From CAYQQU01 sp964419545 (GTDB lineage: Bacteria; Bacteroidota; Bacteroidia; Chitinophagales; Saprospiraceae): DNA of 64,000 nucleotides. The stretch is taken from contig CAYQQU010000002.1 of the NCBI GenBank assembly GCA_964419545.1, forward strand, positions 1 through 64,000. The letters run 5' to 3'. Positions 1-6,770 of this stretch are shown one piece after another; positions within the stretch are counted from its first letter, which is position 1; each line of letters begins with the position of its first letter. Below the pieces are notes generated by a model. The model saw only the letters and a program-made list of their open reading frames with translations. It did no database searches and was not told the DNA's origin. Both the position numbers and the translations under genes were made by a program.

Positions 1-2
1 GC

Positions 3-197
3 TTTCGTCCAGAAAGTAAAGCTCGTTTTTTCCATAAGATCGAAAGATTTGTTAAGAAGTATGAGATTAAAAAAAGTAAATACAATGAACTGATAGCTGG
101 TCACTGGGCCTATCTCGCACCAAAGTACCAGGCGAACAGATTCACCGGCTTTCGTTTGACGAAAGCGATGAAAAAGGATAGAACAACGTTCTTTTAG
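3..197 (+). CDS. C-terminal fragment of an unrecognised protein (possibly reverse transcriptase)
   Basis: An open frame enters from the left edge and runs 64 codons to a TAG at 195-197; the 5' part lies outside the window. The residues are basic and rich in Lys/Arg/Phe/Tyr, ending GFRLTKAMKKDRTTFF. The spacing of hydrophobic and basic residues (AGHWAYLAPKYQANRF) loosely recalls the C-terminal tail of bacterial group II-like or DGR reverse transcriptases, but no catalytic motif is in the window. The local DNA is more AT-rich than the following genes. Identification is weak: it could equally be another nucleic-acid-binding protein or a chance open frame. Confidence 0.4.
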   Translation, partial: FRPESKARFFHKIERFVKKYEIKKSKYNELIAGHWAYLAPKYQANRFTGFRLTKAMKKDRTTFF

Positions 198-617
198 CGG
201 TGATGATGGGTAGGATGGTTGGGAATAACGGTACAGGTGTGGGCAAAGCGTAAGTAGATGCTCTCTCCATTAGACTATGATTTGAGATGTTGCTTAGGTC
301 ATCGTCCGAAATGAGAGGATTTAGGTCAGATCTTCTTCATTTCGAGCCTTAAAAATAGGCCATTATAAAAAAAAACGAAAGGGTCTGCCTCCGAAAAAAA
401 GGCCGAGCCTTTTATAAGAGCCTGTAAACAAGAGGCAAAGCAATAAAAAAGAAATGGAAAAAAGAAAAAGTGAGTCGGGAAAAATCATTCCCGGCATCGA
501 AATTTTTCGGGTGAAAAATCTAACCCGGGTTAAAGGAAAGTTAAAAGAGAAAAAGGGTTCCCCATCGGACAAATCCGCCGGGCCGCAGCGCGTAGTTTGG
601 TCCAAACCAATCGATGA
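198..617. other. AT-rich gene-free interval
   Basis: I see no convincing gene in these 420 bases. The open frames present are short or antisense and begin with low-complexity A-rich stretches. A small hairpin (CGGGAA...TTCCCG, about 477-492) and a 13-bp palindrome (GTTTGG T CCAAAC, 595-607) are visible. The purine-rich tract at 430-560 is compositionally unlike the flanking genes and may be the downstream flank of the element whose fragment lies at 3-197. Confidence 0.5.
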
Positions 618-1040
618 ATGATCTGGATCATCATAGCTTTGTTCAACCCTTGGGTGGGGCCGGCGCAAGGGGACCTTGTCCTGCAAGTCGATAACATACA
701 GCAGGCAAGCGGAAAATTATGGATCGGCATATACAGTTCACCCGGAAACTTTTTGGTCAAAGAGAAAGCCCGCATTTTCAGCTTTTCGGTCCGGGCGACC
801 GGGAGCGAAAAGCTGCGGCTGCCGGCTCTGCCGCACGGTACTTACGCCATTGCTTTGTTTCACGACATCAACGGCAACGACCGGCTCGACCAAAACTGGA
901 TCGGCATACCGACCGAGCCGTATGCTTTTTCCGGCACGGTGAAAAGTAAGTGGCGGCTCCCGCGTTTTGAAGAAGTAAATTTCGTTTTCCGACGCAAAAA
1001 GCAACATTTGGCGATCCGGCTGGCGCGTTGGCAGGATTAA
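618..1040 (+). CDS. DUF2141 family secreted protein
   Basis: The 140-residue product has a short hydrophobic N-terminus (residues 1-17, ending GPAQG) that should act as a signal peptide, followed by one DUF2141-type beta-sandwich domain. Family-like features are the LVLQVDNIQQASGKLWIGIY opening and the PALPHGTYAIALFHDINGN segment, the usual DUF2141 signature ahead of an Asp/Asn-rich turn. Members are small periplasmic or surface proteins of unknown biochemical role. The gene lies 37 bp before the LytTR regulator on the same strand and may be co-transcribed with it. Function is not inferable beyond the family. Confidence 0.8.
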   Translation: MIWIIIALFNPWVGPAQGDLVLQVDNIQQASGKLWIGIYSSPGNFLVKEKARIFSFSVRATGSEKLRLPALPHGTYAIALFHDINGNDRLDQNWIGIPTEPYAFSGTVKSKWRLPRFEEVNFVFRRKKQHLAIRLARWQD

Positions 1041-1077
1041 CCCGGGTTTTCCCTATTTTTAGCGAAAAACGTCGGCC

Positions 1078-1836
1078 ATGCAGATTTTGATCGTCGAAGA
1101 TGAGCAACCGGCAGCCAAAAGACTGGCGAACCTCCTGCGAACCGCCCTCCCGACTGCCGAAATACTTCCTTTTTGCGATAGTGTGGACCGGGCGGTGGAC
1201 CGTCTTCGCCGTGCTCCTGGCCCCGACCTCATTTTTCTAGATATCCAGCTGGCCGACGACTTGTGTTTTGATATTTTCCGGCAGGTGGACGTGAAGGCGC
1301 CGGTAATTTTCGCTACCGCCTACGATCAATATACCCTGCAGGCGTTTAAGCTCAACAGCATCGATTACCTGCTCAAACCGATCGACCCTGCGGAACTCGA
1401 CCGGGCGCTCGAAAAATTCCGGCGCTTCTTTGGCCGGGCGCCTCGCTACGACAACGATCTGTTGCAGCAGATTGCCCGTCAGATCCAGGAACCGTCCTTC
1501 AAACAACGCTTCCTGGTCAAGTCGGGGCAACAAATAACTTATCTCAAAGTGGCGGAGATCCGCTATTTTTTCTCCGAAGAAGGCATCGTCTACGCCCGTA
1601 CCGAGAAAGGCAAACGCCATCACATCGATTATACACTCGATCAGCTCAGCGATTCCCTTAACCCGGCAGTTTTTTTCCGAATCAACCGCAAAGTGATCAC
1701 CTCCGTCGATGCCATCGGAAAAATTGCGCCCTATTTTCACAGCCGCCTCATCCTGGAGCTGAGGCCGCCTGCCGACTTCGAAGTTATCGTGAGCCGGGAC
1801 CGGGTCGGCGCTTTCAAAAATTGGCTCGATCGCTGA
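1078..1836 (+). CDS. LytTR-family response regulator
   Basis: This 252-residue protein has an N-terminal CheY-like receiver (about 1-120) with acidic residues in the VEDEQ loop, a phosphoacceptor Asp at 55 in LIFLDIQLAD, and the conserved Lys in YLLKPID. A C-terminal LytTR DNA-binding domain (about 140-245) begins FLVKSGQQITYLKVAEIRYF. Such regulators normally pair with a LytS-type membrane kinase encoded alongside; none is adjacent here, so it is an orphan or its kinase is elsewhere. It probably controls transcription after phosphorylation; targets are unknown. Confidence 0.92.
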   Translation: MQILIVEDEQPAAKRLANLLRTALPTAEILPFCDSVDRAVDRLRRAPGPDLIFLDIQLADDLCFDIFRQVDVKAPVIFATAYDQYTLQAFKLNSIDYLLKPIDPAELDRALEKFRRFFGRAPRYDNDLLQQIARQIQEPSFKQRFLVKSGQQITYLKVAEIRYFFSEEGIVYARTEKGKRHHIDYTLDQLSDSLNPAVFFRINRKVITSVDAIGKIAPYFHSRLILELRPPADFEVIVSRDRVGAFKNWLDR

Positions 1837-1908
1837 TTGCCATTGAAGGTTGTGGTTATTTTTTGCACATTTGTATGGCAAATTATTAATCTCACGAAAG
1901 TCTACCCT

Positions 1909-2034
1909 ATGAAAAACCAGACCTCAAATCGGACTGATCTGATTGTTGCCTTCCTCATTTTCTTGATTTGTATTATTCTCGCTATCATCTACCAGGCGCC
2001 GGCCGCCGAACCGGCCGCCGCGGGTTTGAATTGA
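1909..2034 (+). CDS. Small single-span membrane protein (41 aa), hypothetical
   Basis: The ATG at 1909 opens a 41-codon frame: a polar basic start (MKNQTSNRTD), one hydrophobic helix (about residues 10-28, LIVAFLIFLICIILAIIY) and an Ala/Pro-rich tail. The frame also extends upstream to 1837, but that extension reads like leader sequence and this ATG gives a sensible membrane topology with an A/T-rich upstream. No family is recognised. It could be a real small membrane protein or a chance ORF. Confidence 0.45.
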   Translation: MKNQTSNRTDLIVAFLIFLICIILAIIYQAPAAEPAAAGLN

Positions 2035-2087
2035 GCGTTGTTCGGAGGTGGTCATTTTCAAGAGCAAGGCCTCCAAAAAAGCACGGC

Positions 2088-2124
2088 CTAATAAAATCGC
2101 CCGGCGCAAGGTCGCGCCGGGCGA
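2088..2124 (-). terminator. Rho-independent terminator after the blaR1-like gene
   Basis: An 11-bp perfect stem (TCGCCCGGCGC at 2097-2107 with GCGCCGGGCGA at 2114-2124) has a 6-nt loop. Read on the minus strand it is followed by TTTTATTAG. It lies 20 nt beyond the stop of the 2144-4348 gene. Confidence 0.75.
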
Positions 2125-2143
2125 AGCTATGGTCGGATGATGT

Positions 2144-4348
2144 CTATTGAGCTCGGTTCTTTTTGTTGACTACGTAGGCGCCTTTTTCGCCGAGCGGCTT
2201 GCCGGTAGTCTTCTCATAAAGGGCCAGATAGCGTTCCCAGGTTGCTATGGGCTGGCGTTTTCCGTCTACTTTCAGCTGGCGCCCGGTGAGCTCCAGTTTG
2301 TAGTTTTCGGGGTCTTCGATCAGGCCGTCGGCCAGCAATTGACGTTCTATTGCTTTTTGAAGTTGATTTGCAGAAGAGGCATGTGGATAGCGTTCTCCTA
2401 CAATAATCCGGGTTTGCGCCTCTTCTCTTCTTTGTTCGGCCATTCCACGGATTCGGTCCGATTCAGCCCGATGGCGTTCCCGGATCTCTTCCCGGCGCTG
2501 TTTTACTTCTTCTTCGATCTCCCGGATCCGTTGTTTTTTTTCTTCTGAGCGTTCGGAGCGCTCCCGTCGTAGTTCCTCGTGACGATCAAAATAGAATCGG
2601 CGGGCTTCTTCCGGCGATTCGAATCGCACGTCCTCGTCCCATTCGAATTCGCCATCGCCAAATCGATAGAAATACCTCGCACCCGGGTAGGCGAAATGAA
2701 ACGAATCGCCACCGGCGCCCTCGATGATGATGAGTTCTTCACCGGGTGCTATTCTTTCGCCATTGACTCGGATATCATCCTCGTCCGACAATTCAATGAT
2801 GGTTTGTTCATCTCCTCCGGAGCGGATGATCAGCGTAGCGCCGCCTTCCTCGTCTTTTTCTACCCGAATGGTTTTCACTTCGGAACCCGGAGCGGGCGGG
2901 GCCGGCGGTTCGGGGGCTGCCGGCGGCGCAGGCGGCGACGGTGCAGCCGGAGGCGCCGGAGGAGTGGGCGGGGTCGGTGGTGCTGGTGGTGCAGGTGGTG
3001 CGCCGGCGAGCATCTCTTCAACGAAGGTTTCGTATTCGGGTAATGCTGCTTCCGGAATTTCCCGTTCGCCGATCTTCAGGTACTTCAGTGCTCCGTCCTC
3101 CAGGCGTGCTTCGACCATTTCTCCGTCCCGCATCTTCTTAAAGCGGATTTTTCCTTTGGGCAACGAATCCCTTTGGATCGTCAGGGCGAGGCGGGGCGAT
3201 GACGACTGTGAGGCCACCAGGCGAATGGGAATCCCCGACAGGGCGGGGCTGGGCGTCCAGTGTGAGGCCAGAGTGGAAATGAAATGCTCTTCCTTTTTAT
3301 GCTCTTTTTCCATCGGCTTGGCGGCGCTGATCGAAAACAGGAGTACAGCGGCCAGCAACAAGCAGGTTGCGGTGAACTTTTCCATAAAATTTACTTTTTT
3401 TTGCGGTTGTTCTAAAATGCGCCGGACGCGCTGAAGGAGCTGCTTTTTTCCCCCTGTCACGGCCATGGCCATGGCGGGCGGAGCGGCAGGCGCCACTTCC
3501 TGTAAACGAACCAGCGCTTTGGCGTAAAGCAAGGCATTACCGCAGTGTCGTAGCGCCAGGTCGTCACAGCAGTTTTCCCGTTCTGTCCTTATCACTGCCG
3601 ACAACCACCAGACACCGGGGTTGAAATGGAACAGGGCCTCAATCAGGGCCTGAATGATATTGAAAAAATAGTCATGGCGTTTGATGTGGGCCAACTCGTG
3701 AGCGAGTATGGCCTCTACCTCTGCGGTGTCCAGCGCGTTGAACGCGCCGATCGGAAAGATGATCAGGGGCCGGAAAAAACCGGTTACCAGCGCTACTTTC
3801 ACTGCTTCCGATTCCACCCATTGCACTGGCCGTCGAACGCCCATTCCCTGGCAGACCGCTTCCATCCGCCGGCGCCAGAAGGCCGATACGCGGTGGTGCT
3901 GCCGGCGACGAAGCCGGTTCAGGTAAACCATACCTCCGGCCGTACGCAAAACAAACAGCAAGACGCCCAGCAACCAGGCTGCTACCACCAGGGGTAAATA
4001 AGCATCCAGGGAAGCCGAAACCGCCGACCAGGAAAAAGATTCCGCGGCCAGGCTCACCTCCGGCGCCGCCCCCGGCCCCGAAACAGACGGGGTTCCGGAT
4101 TGAACTATTACGTGAACGGCTGAGCCAGACCGGTAATACTGCAAAAAAGTAACGACCGACGTCAGCAGGGTGAAAATCAGCCCGCTAAAGGCGATCCAGT
4201 AACGGTAGAGTGCGGACAAACCGCGGAAAGATCGAAGGATCAGCAGAACCAGCAGCGCGACCAGCGCTGCCTGCCAGAGTGAATGCAGTACCGTCCAGCC
4301 AAGGGCGTGAATCAGTTGTTCCGAAAAATAGAGTTGGCGTAATGGCAT
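2144..4348 (-). CDS. BlaR1/MecR1-like M56 membrane metallopeptidase with Pro-rich and coiled-coil C-terminus
   Basis: The 734-residue product has several N-terminal membrane helices (about 20-40, 50-70, 115-135) and a gluzincin site HELAH at 217-221 with downstream RTERENCCDD, the layout of the M56 (BlaR1/MecR1) family; a further helix lies at 325-342. The C-terminal part is not the penicillin-binding sensor of BlaR1. It has a 38-residue Pro/Ala tract (about 451-488), an acidic segment and a long charged helix (about 580-660). The gene lies 49 bp downstream of the BlaI-type repressor, so by family knowledge it should cleave or inactivate that repressor on a signal. The signal is unknown and no beta-lactamase gene is nearby. 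Confidence 0.88.
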   Translation of the reverse strand: MPLRQLYFSEQLIHALGWTVLHSLWQAALVALLVLLILRSFRGLSALYRYWIAFSGLIFTLLTSVVTFLQYYRSGSAVHVIVQSGTPSVSGPGAAPEVSLAAESFSWSAVSASLDAYLPLVVAAWLLGVLLFVLRTAGGMVYLNRLRRRQHHRVSAFWRRRMEAVCQGMGVRRPVQWVESEAVKVALVTGFFRPLIIFPIGAFNALDTAEVEAILAHELAHIKRHDYFFNIIQALIEALFHFNPGVWWLSAVIRTERENCCDDLALRHCGNALLYAKALVRLQEVAPAAPPAMAMAVTGGKKQLLQRVRRILEQPQKKVNFMEKFTATCLLLAAVLLFSISAAKPMEKEHKKEEHFISTLASHWTPSPALSGIPIRLVASQSSSPRLALTIQRDSLPKGKIRFKKMRDGEMVEARLEDGALKYLKIGEREIPEAALPEYETFVEEMLAGAPPAPPAPPTPPTPPAPPAAPSPPAPPAAPEPPAPPAPGSEVKTIRVEKDEEGGATLIIRSGGDEQTIIELSDEDDIRVNGERIAPGEELIIIEGAGGDSFHFAYPGARYFYRFGDGEFEWDEDVRFESPEEARRFYFDRHEELRRERSERSEEKKQRIREIEEEVKQRREEIRERHRAESDRIRGMAEQRREEAQTRIIVGERYPHASSANQLQKAIERQLLADGLIEDPENYKLELTGRQLKVDGKRQPIATWERYLALYEKTTGKPLGEKGAYVVNKKNRAQ

Positions 4349-4397
4349 AGCTCGCAGTTGAAGGATCTTTAAATCGGATAGGTGTTCCTGAAGCAGG

Positions 4398-4805
4398 CTA
4401 CTCTTCCGGCGATTGCCGTTTTTCCATTTCTCTGATCAGTGATTTGATCTCGTCGAGTTCTTCCGGTGTGGCCTGATGGCTGCCCAGCGCCTGCATCACC
4501 AGCTTGGCGGCCGAGCCGCGGAAGGTGGTGTCCAGAAATTTTTTCAGCAAATTGTGTTGTACATCTTCCTCGCTGACCAGAGGCGCGTAAATGTGCGTCC
4601 GCTGAGTCGTGTCTCGCACCACCAATTCCTTATCCGCCATGATCTGCATCAATTTGAGCGTGGTCGTATAACCGATCGACCGGTCGCTGCGCCGTTCGTT
4701 CAGCAATTCGTTTACCGCGCGTACGGAGGAGGGGCCCTGTTCCCAGAGCACCTGCAAGATCTCAAGTTCTGATTCGGTAGGCCGAGGCCGTTTCTTTTTA
4801 CTCAT
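4398..4805 (-). CDS. BlaI/MecI/CopY-family transcriptional repressor
   Basis: This 135-residue winged-helix protein begins with a basic tail and the family-typical PTESELEILQVLWEQGPSSV, then a recognition region (YTTTLKLMQIMADKEL) and a C-terminal dimerisation helix pair. BlaI-type repressors bind short dyads in their own promoter and are inactivated by a partner M56 protease; the partner is the next gene. Two matching 16-bp dyads, TACGAA-N4-TTCGTA, lie upstream at 4871-4886 and 4902-4917, so autoregulation is well supported. Which other genes it controls is not visible, though the divergent lipoprotein at 5030 is a candidate. Confidence 0.93.
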   Translation of the reverse strand: MSKKKRPRPTESELEILQVLWEQGPSSVRAVNELLNERRSDRSIGYTTTLKLMQIMADKELVVRDTTQRTHIYAPLVSEEDVQHNLLKKFLDTTFRGSAAKLVMQALGSHQATPEELDEIKSLIREMEKRQSPEE

Positions 4806-4862
4806 CGCGTAGGATCATTCTTTTTTGAACGGGAAAAAACACAGGCGGTAATGCCGACAGTT

Positions 4863-4917
4863 CAAAGATATACGAAGTGTTTCGTAATAAAAAGGGCTGC
4901 CTACGAAAAACTTCGTA
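4863..4917 (-). promoter_or_regulatory. blaI promoter with two BlaI-type operators
   Basis: Two inverted repeats, TACGAA-GTGT-TTCGTA (4871-4886) and TACGAA-AAAC-TTCGTA (4902-4917), have identical 6-bp arms, a 4-nt centre and centres 31 bp apart (about three helical turns). On the minus strand a Bacteroidota -7 box, TATCTTTG, occupies 4870-4863, so the proximal operator lies in the spacer immediately upstream of it. A TTG -33 box is not clear (TTTT at the expected place). The layout fits repression by the adjacent BlaI homologue. Confidence 0.8.
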
Positions 4918-5029
4918 TTTAAGACAAGTTTAACACTTTGCGGCGCTGGGATCGCTATTTCGCAGCGAAAGCCAAAATTCTCTTATTTTAGCTAAAAGCC
5001 GGCCGGTTACCGGCCACAAAACCGAAACC

Positions 5030-5995
5030 ATGATCAAGTCATTCCCCGATCTATTGCGCGCTTTGTCTGTTTTGGCGCTCTTGTCGATGTTTTCCTGCAA
5101 CAGTTCTTCGCCCCGGGAAGAGAAAGAGCCGGCGGTTGAAACGACCGACTCCCTGCCAAAAGCGGCGCCGGCGCCGCCTTCTCACCAGTGCGACATTGCC
5201 GGAGAGGTGCTCGAAGCCAATCAATTGTGGTTTCGGGAGCAGAACCTCCTTTTGTGCGTAGTAGCGGATTCTGCTACCTACGACGAGAACTACGGCGCCA
5301 GCCACCGCATTCTCGATATTTACGATACCGGCAGCTGTGAACGTATCGACCGCCACGTGTTGCCGGTTAACGTCAGCCCCGACTTTCCCTATTACCTGGC
5401 CGAGGTGACCTACAATTCGGTCAACAAGCTGGTGGCGATCCACGGTTTTGACCGCATTTACGTGTATGAACTCAGTACTCGCAGGTTGTCTCCGGCGATG
5501 ACGCCGCAATACCGCAACCGCCGCTACGGCGAGGATGCGCAGTCGGGTATGATCTTGCGACTGGAGCTGTGGGAGAACTATCTGGTCGGCTTTGCCGAGG
5601 ATTACGGCGCTTTCGTTTTCTCGCTCGAAGCGCCCGGTGCGCCGGAGCCGGTGCTGCCGGCGGCCGAGTACGAAGTGGCTGCCGAAAATTACCACCAACT
5701 GTTCCTCCTGGCAACGAATGACGGCAAGTATCAGGGGCTATTGCCAAGCTACGACTACGACGGACCGCGATTTTCGGTAAACCCGATATTCCCGGACCCG
5801 GCGCCCCTCAACCCCCAGCTGCCTCCCAATGTAGCGGACAACCGGTACCTGGTGCTGCGCCTGCAGGACGAAGGCCGCACTCCGGTGGCCATCGATATGG
5901 CGACACCTCAACGCGTGGACCTGCCGGCGGACGTGCGGCAACAACCGACCCAGCAGATTTTGCAATGGCTGCGTCAGGGCGGGCAGCCCGGATGA
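5030..5995 (+). CDS. Lipoprotein of unknown function
   Basis: The 321-residue product starts with a basic/hydrophobic signal and a lipobox-like LSMFSC with Cys23 as probable lipid anchor, followed by a low-complexity Ser/Pro/Glu linker. The rest is rich in beta-type stretches (for example DRIYVYELSTRRLSP), reminiscent of a six-bladed-propeller lipoprotein, but I recognise no family. It is transcribed divergently from the blaI operators, about 110 bp away, so shared control is possible. The next gene follows on the same strand after 96 bp. Confidence 0.7.
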   Translation: MIKSFPDLLRALSVLALLSMFSCNSSSPREEKEPAVETTDSLPKAAPAPPSHQCDIAGEVLEANQLWFREQNLLLCVVADSATYDENYGASHRILDIYDTGSCERIDRHVLPVNVSPDFPYYLAEVTYNSVNKLVAIHGFDRIYVYELSTRRLSPAMTPQYRNRRYGEDAQSGMILRLELWENYLVGFAEDYGAFVFSLEAPGAPEPVLPAAEYEVAAENYHQLFLLATNDGKYQGLLPSYDYDGPRFSVNPIFPDPAPLNPQLPPNVADNRYLVLRLQDEGRTPVAIDMATPQRVDLPADVRQQPTQQILQWLRQGGQPG

Positions 5996-6091
5996 CACCC
6001 GACTGGTTTTTTGGGTCAAAAAAAAGTATATTACTCAACCCGCAAGGGATTCTATTGAACCCATTCCGAAAATCGACAAGCAGCAACCCGC

Positions 6092-6619
6092 ATGGCGTAT
6101 CCCAGGTTTTTTGCCTTTTTCCCGGTGTTCTTCTTCCTCGTGCTGTACCCGAACGGCCAGCTGTCCGCCCAATCGCCTTTGGACAATGACAGCATCCTGC
6201 GATTGCTCGATGCTCAGGAATTGAAATGGGAAGGAGAGCCGGGCTCGTGGATGGTGTATTACGAAGAGCGCATTCTCGTTTTACTGACCGATGAAGCCAA
6301 CAACCGGATGCGTATTTTTACGCCGATCGCCAGTGAAGAAGATATGACGGCCAAGGAGATGCGTCAGATGCTGGAAGCGAATTTCCATTCGGCGCTCGAC
6401 GCCAAGTACGCGTTGTACGAAGGTTTTGTGGTGAGTGTTTTTACCCATCCGCTTCGCGAATTGTCCAAGGTCCAGTTTTTGGAGTCGTTGCGGCAGGTGA
6501 GCAACCTGGCGCGCACCTACGGCACCACTTTTTCCAGCTCTGAGCTGCATTTCGGAAAGCCGGAAGCGCCGGCCGAGCCGCCGGTCGACACCAGCCCGTT
6601 GCTGGAAAAGCGCTCCTGA
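6092..6619 (+). CDS. Secreted protein of unknown function
   Basis: This is a 175-residue protein with a strongly hydrophobic signal (residues 5-26, ending LSAQ). The mature part contains WMVYYEERILVLLTDEANNRMRIF-type strands followed by helices (DMTAKEMRQMLEANFHSAL), a pattern seen in YbjN-like/type III-chaperone-like folds; that is only a fold-level guess. The C-terminal tail is Pro/Glu-rich. The start at 6092 gives a complete signal peptide. Role unknown. Confidence 0.65.
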   Translation: MAYPRFFAFFPVFFFLVLYPNGQLSAQSPLDNDSILRLLDAQELKWEGEPGSWMVYYEERILVLLTDEANNRMRIFTPIASEEDMTAKEMRQMLEANFHSALDAKYALYEGFVVSVFTHPLRELSKVQFLESLRQVSNLARTYGTTFSSSELHFGKPEAPAEPPVDTSPLLEKRS

Positions 6620-6763
6620 GTACTCTGTGTAATCAGTATTTTGGCGTTTTGGTGCGGATATTTTCGTTCCAATTCAGGAGCGCCCGGAACGGAGCTATCA
6701 AGGTTAGGACGCGATGCAGGGTGGGACGAAAAGACACCGACAAAACGCAATACGCAGAGTACT
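6619..6763. repeat. Imperfect inverted repeat between convergent genes
   Basis: AGTACTCTGTGTA (6619-6631) recurs inverted at 6751-6763 with one mismatch. Further in, 6641-6670 (TTGGCGTTTTGG...) matches the inverse of 6721-6750 (TTGCGTTTTGTC...) with substitutions and small gaps. The arms total about 45-50 nt and enclose roughly 50 nt of unrelated sequence. It could be two converging copies of an intergenic repeat, or a long transcript-end hairpin between the genes ending at 6619 and 6771. Confidence 0.55.
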
Positions 6764-6770
6764 GAACCAT

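Noticed and set aside
595..607. Palindrome GTTTGGTCCAAAC as another copy of the repeat family
   Set aside because: Only the first six bases of the arm match and the inner hairpin and flanks are absent.
2724..3434. Gly/Ala-rich 236-codon plus-strand ORF
   Set aside because: It is the antisense reading of the Pro/Ala tract of the BlaR1-like gene.
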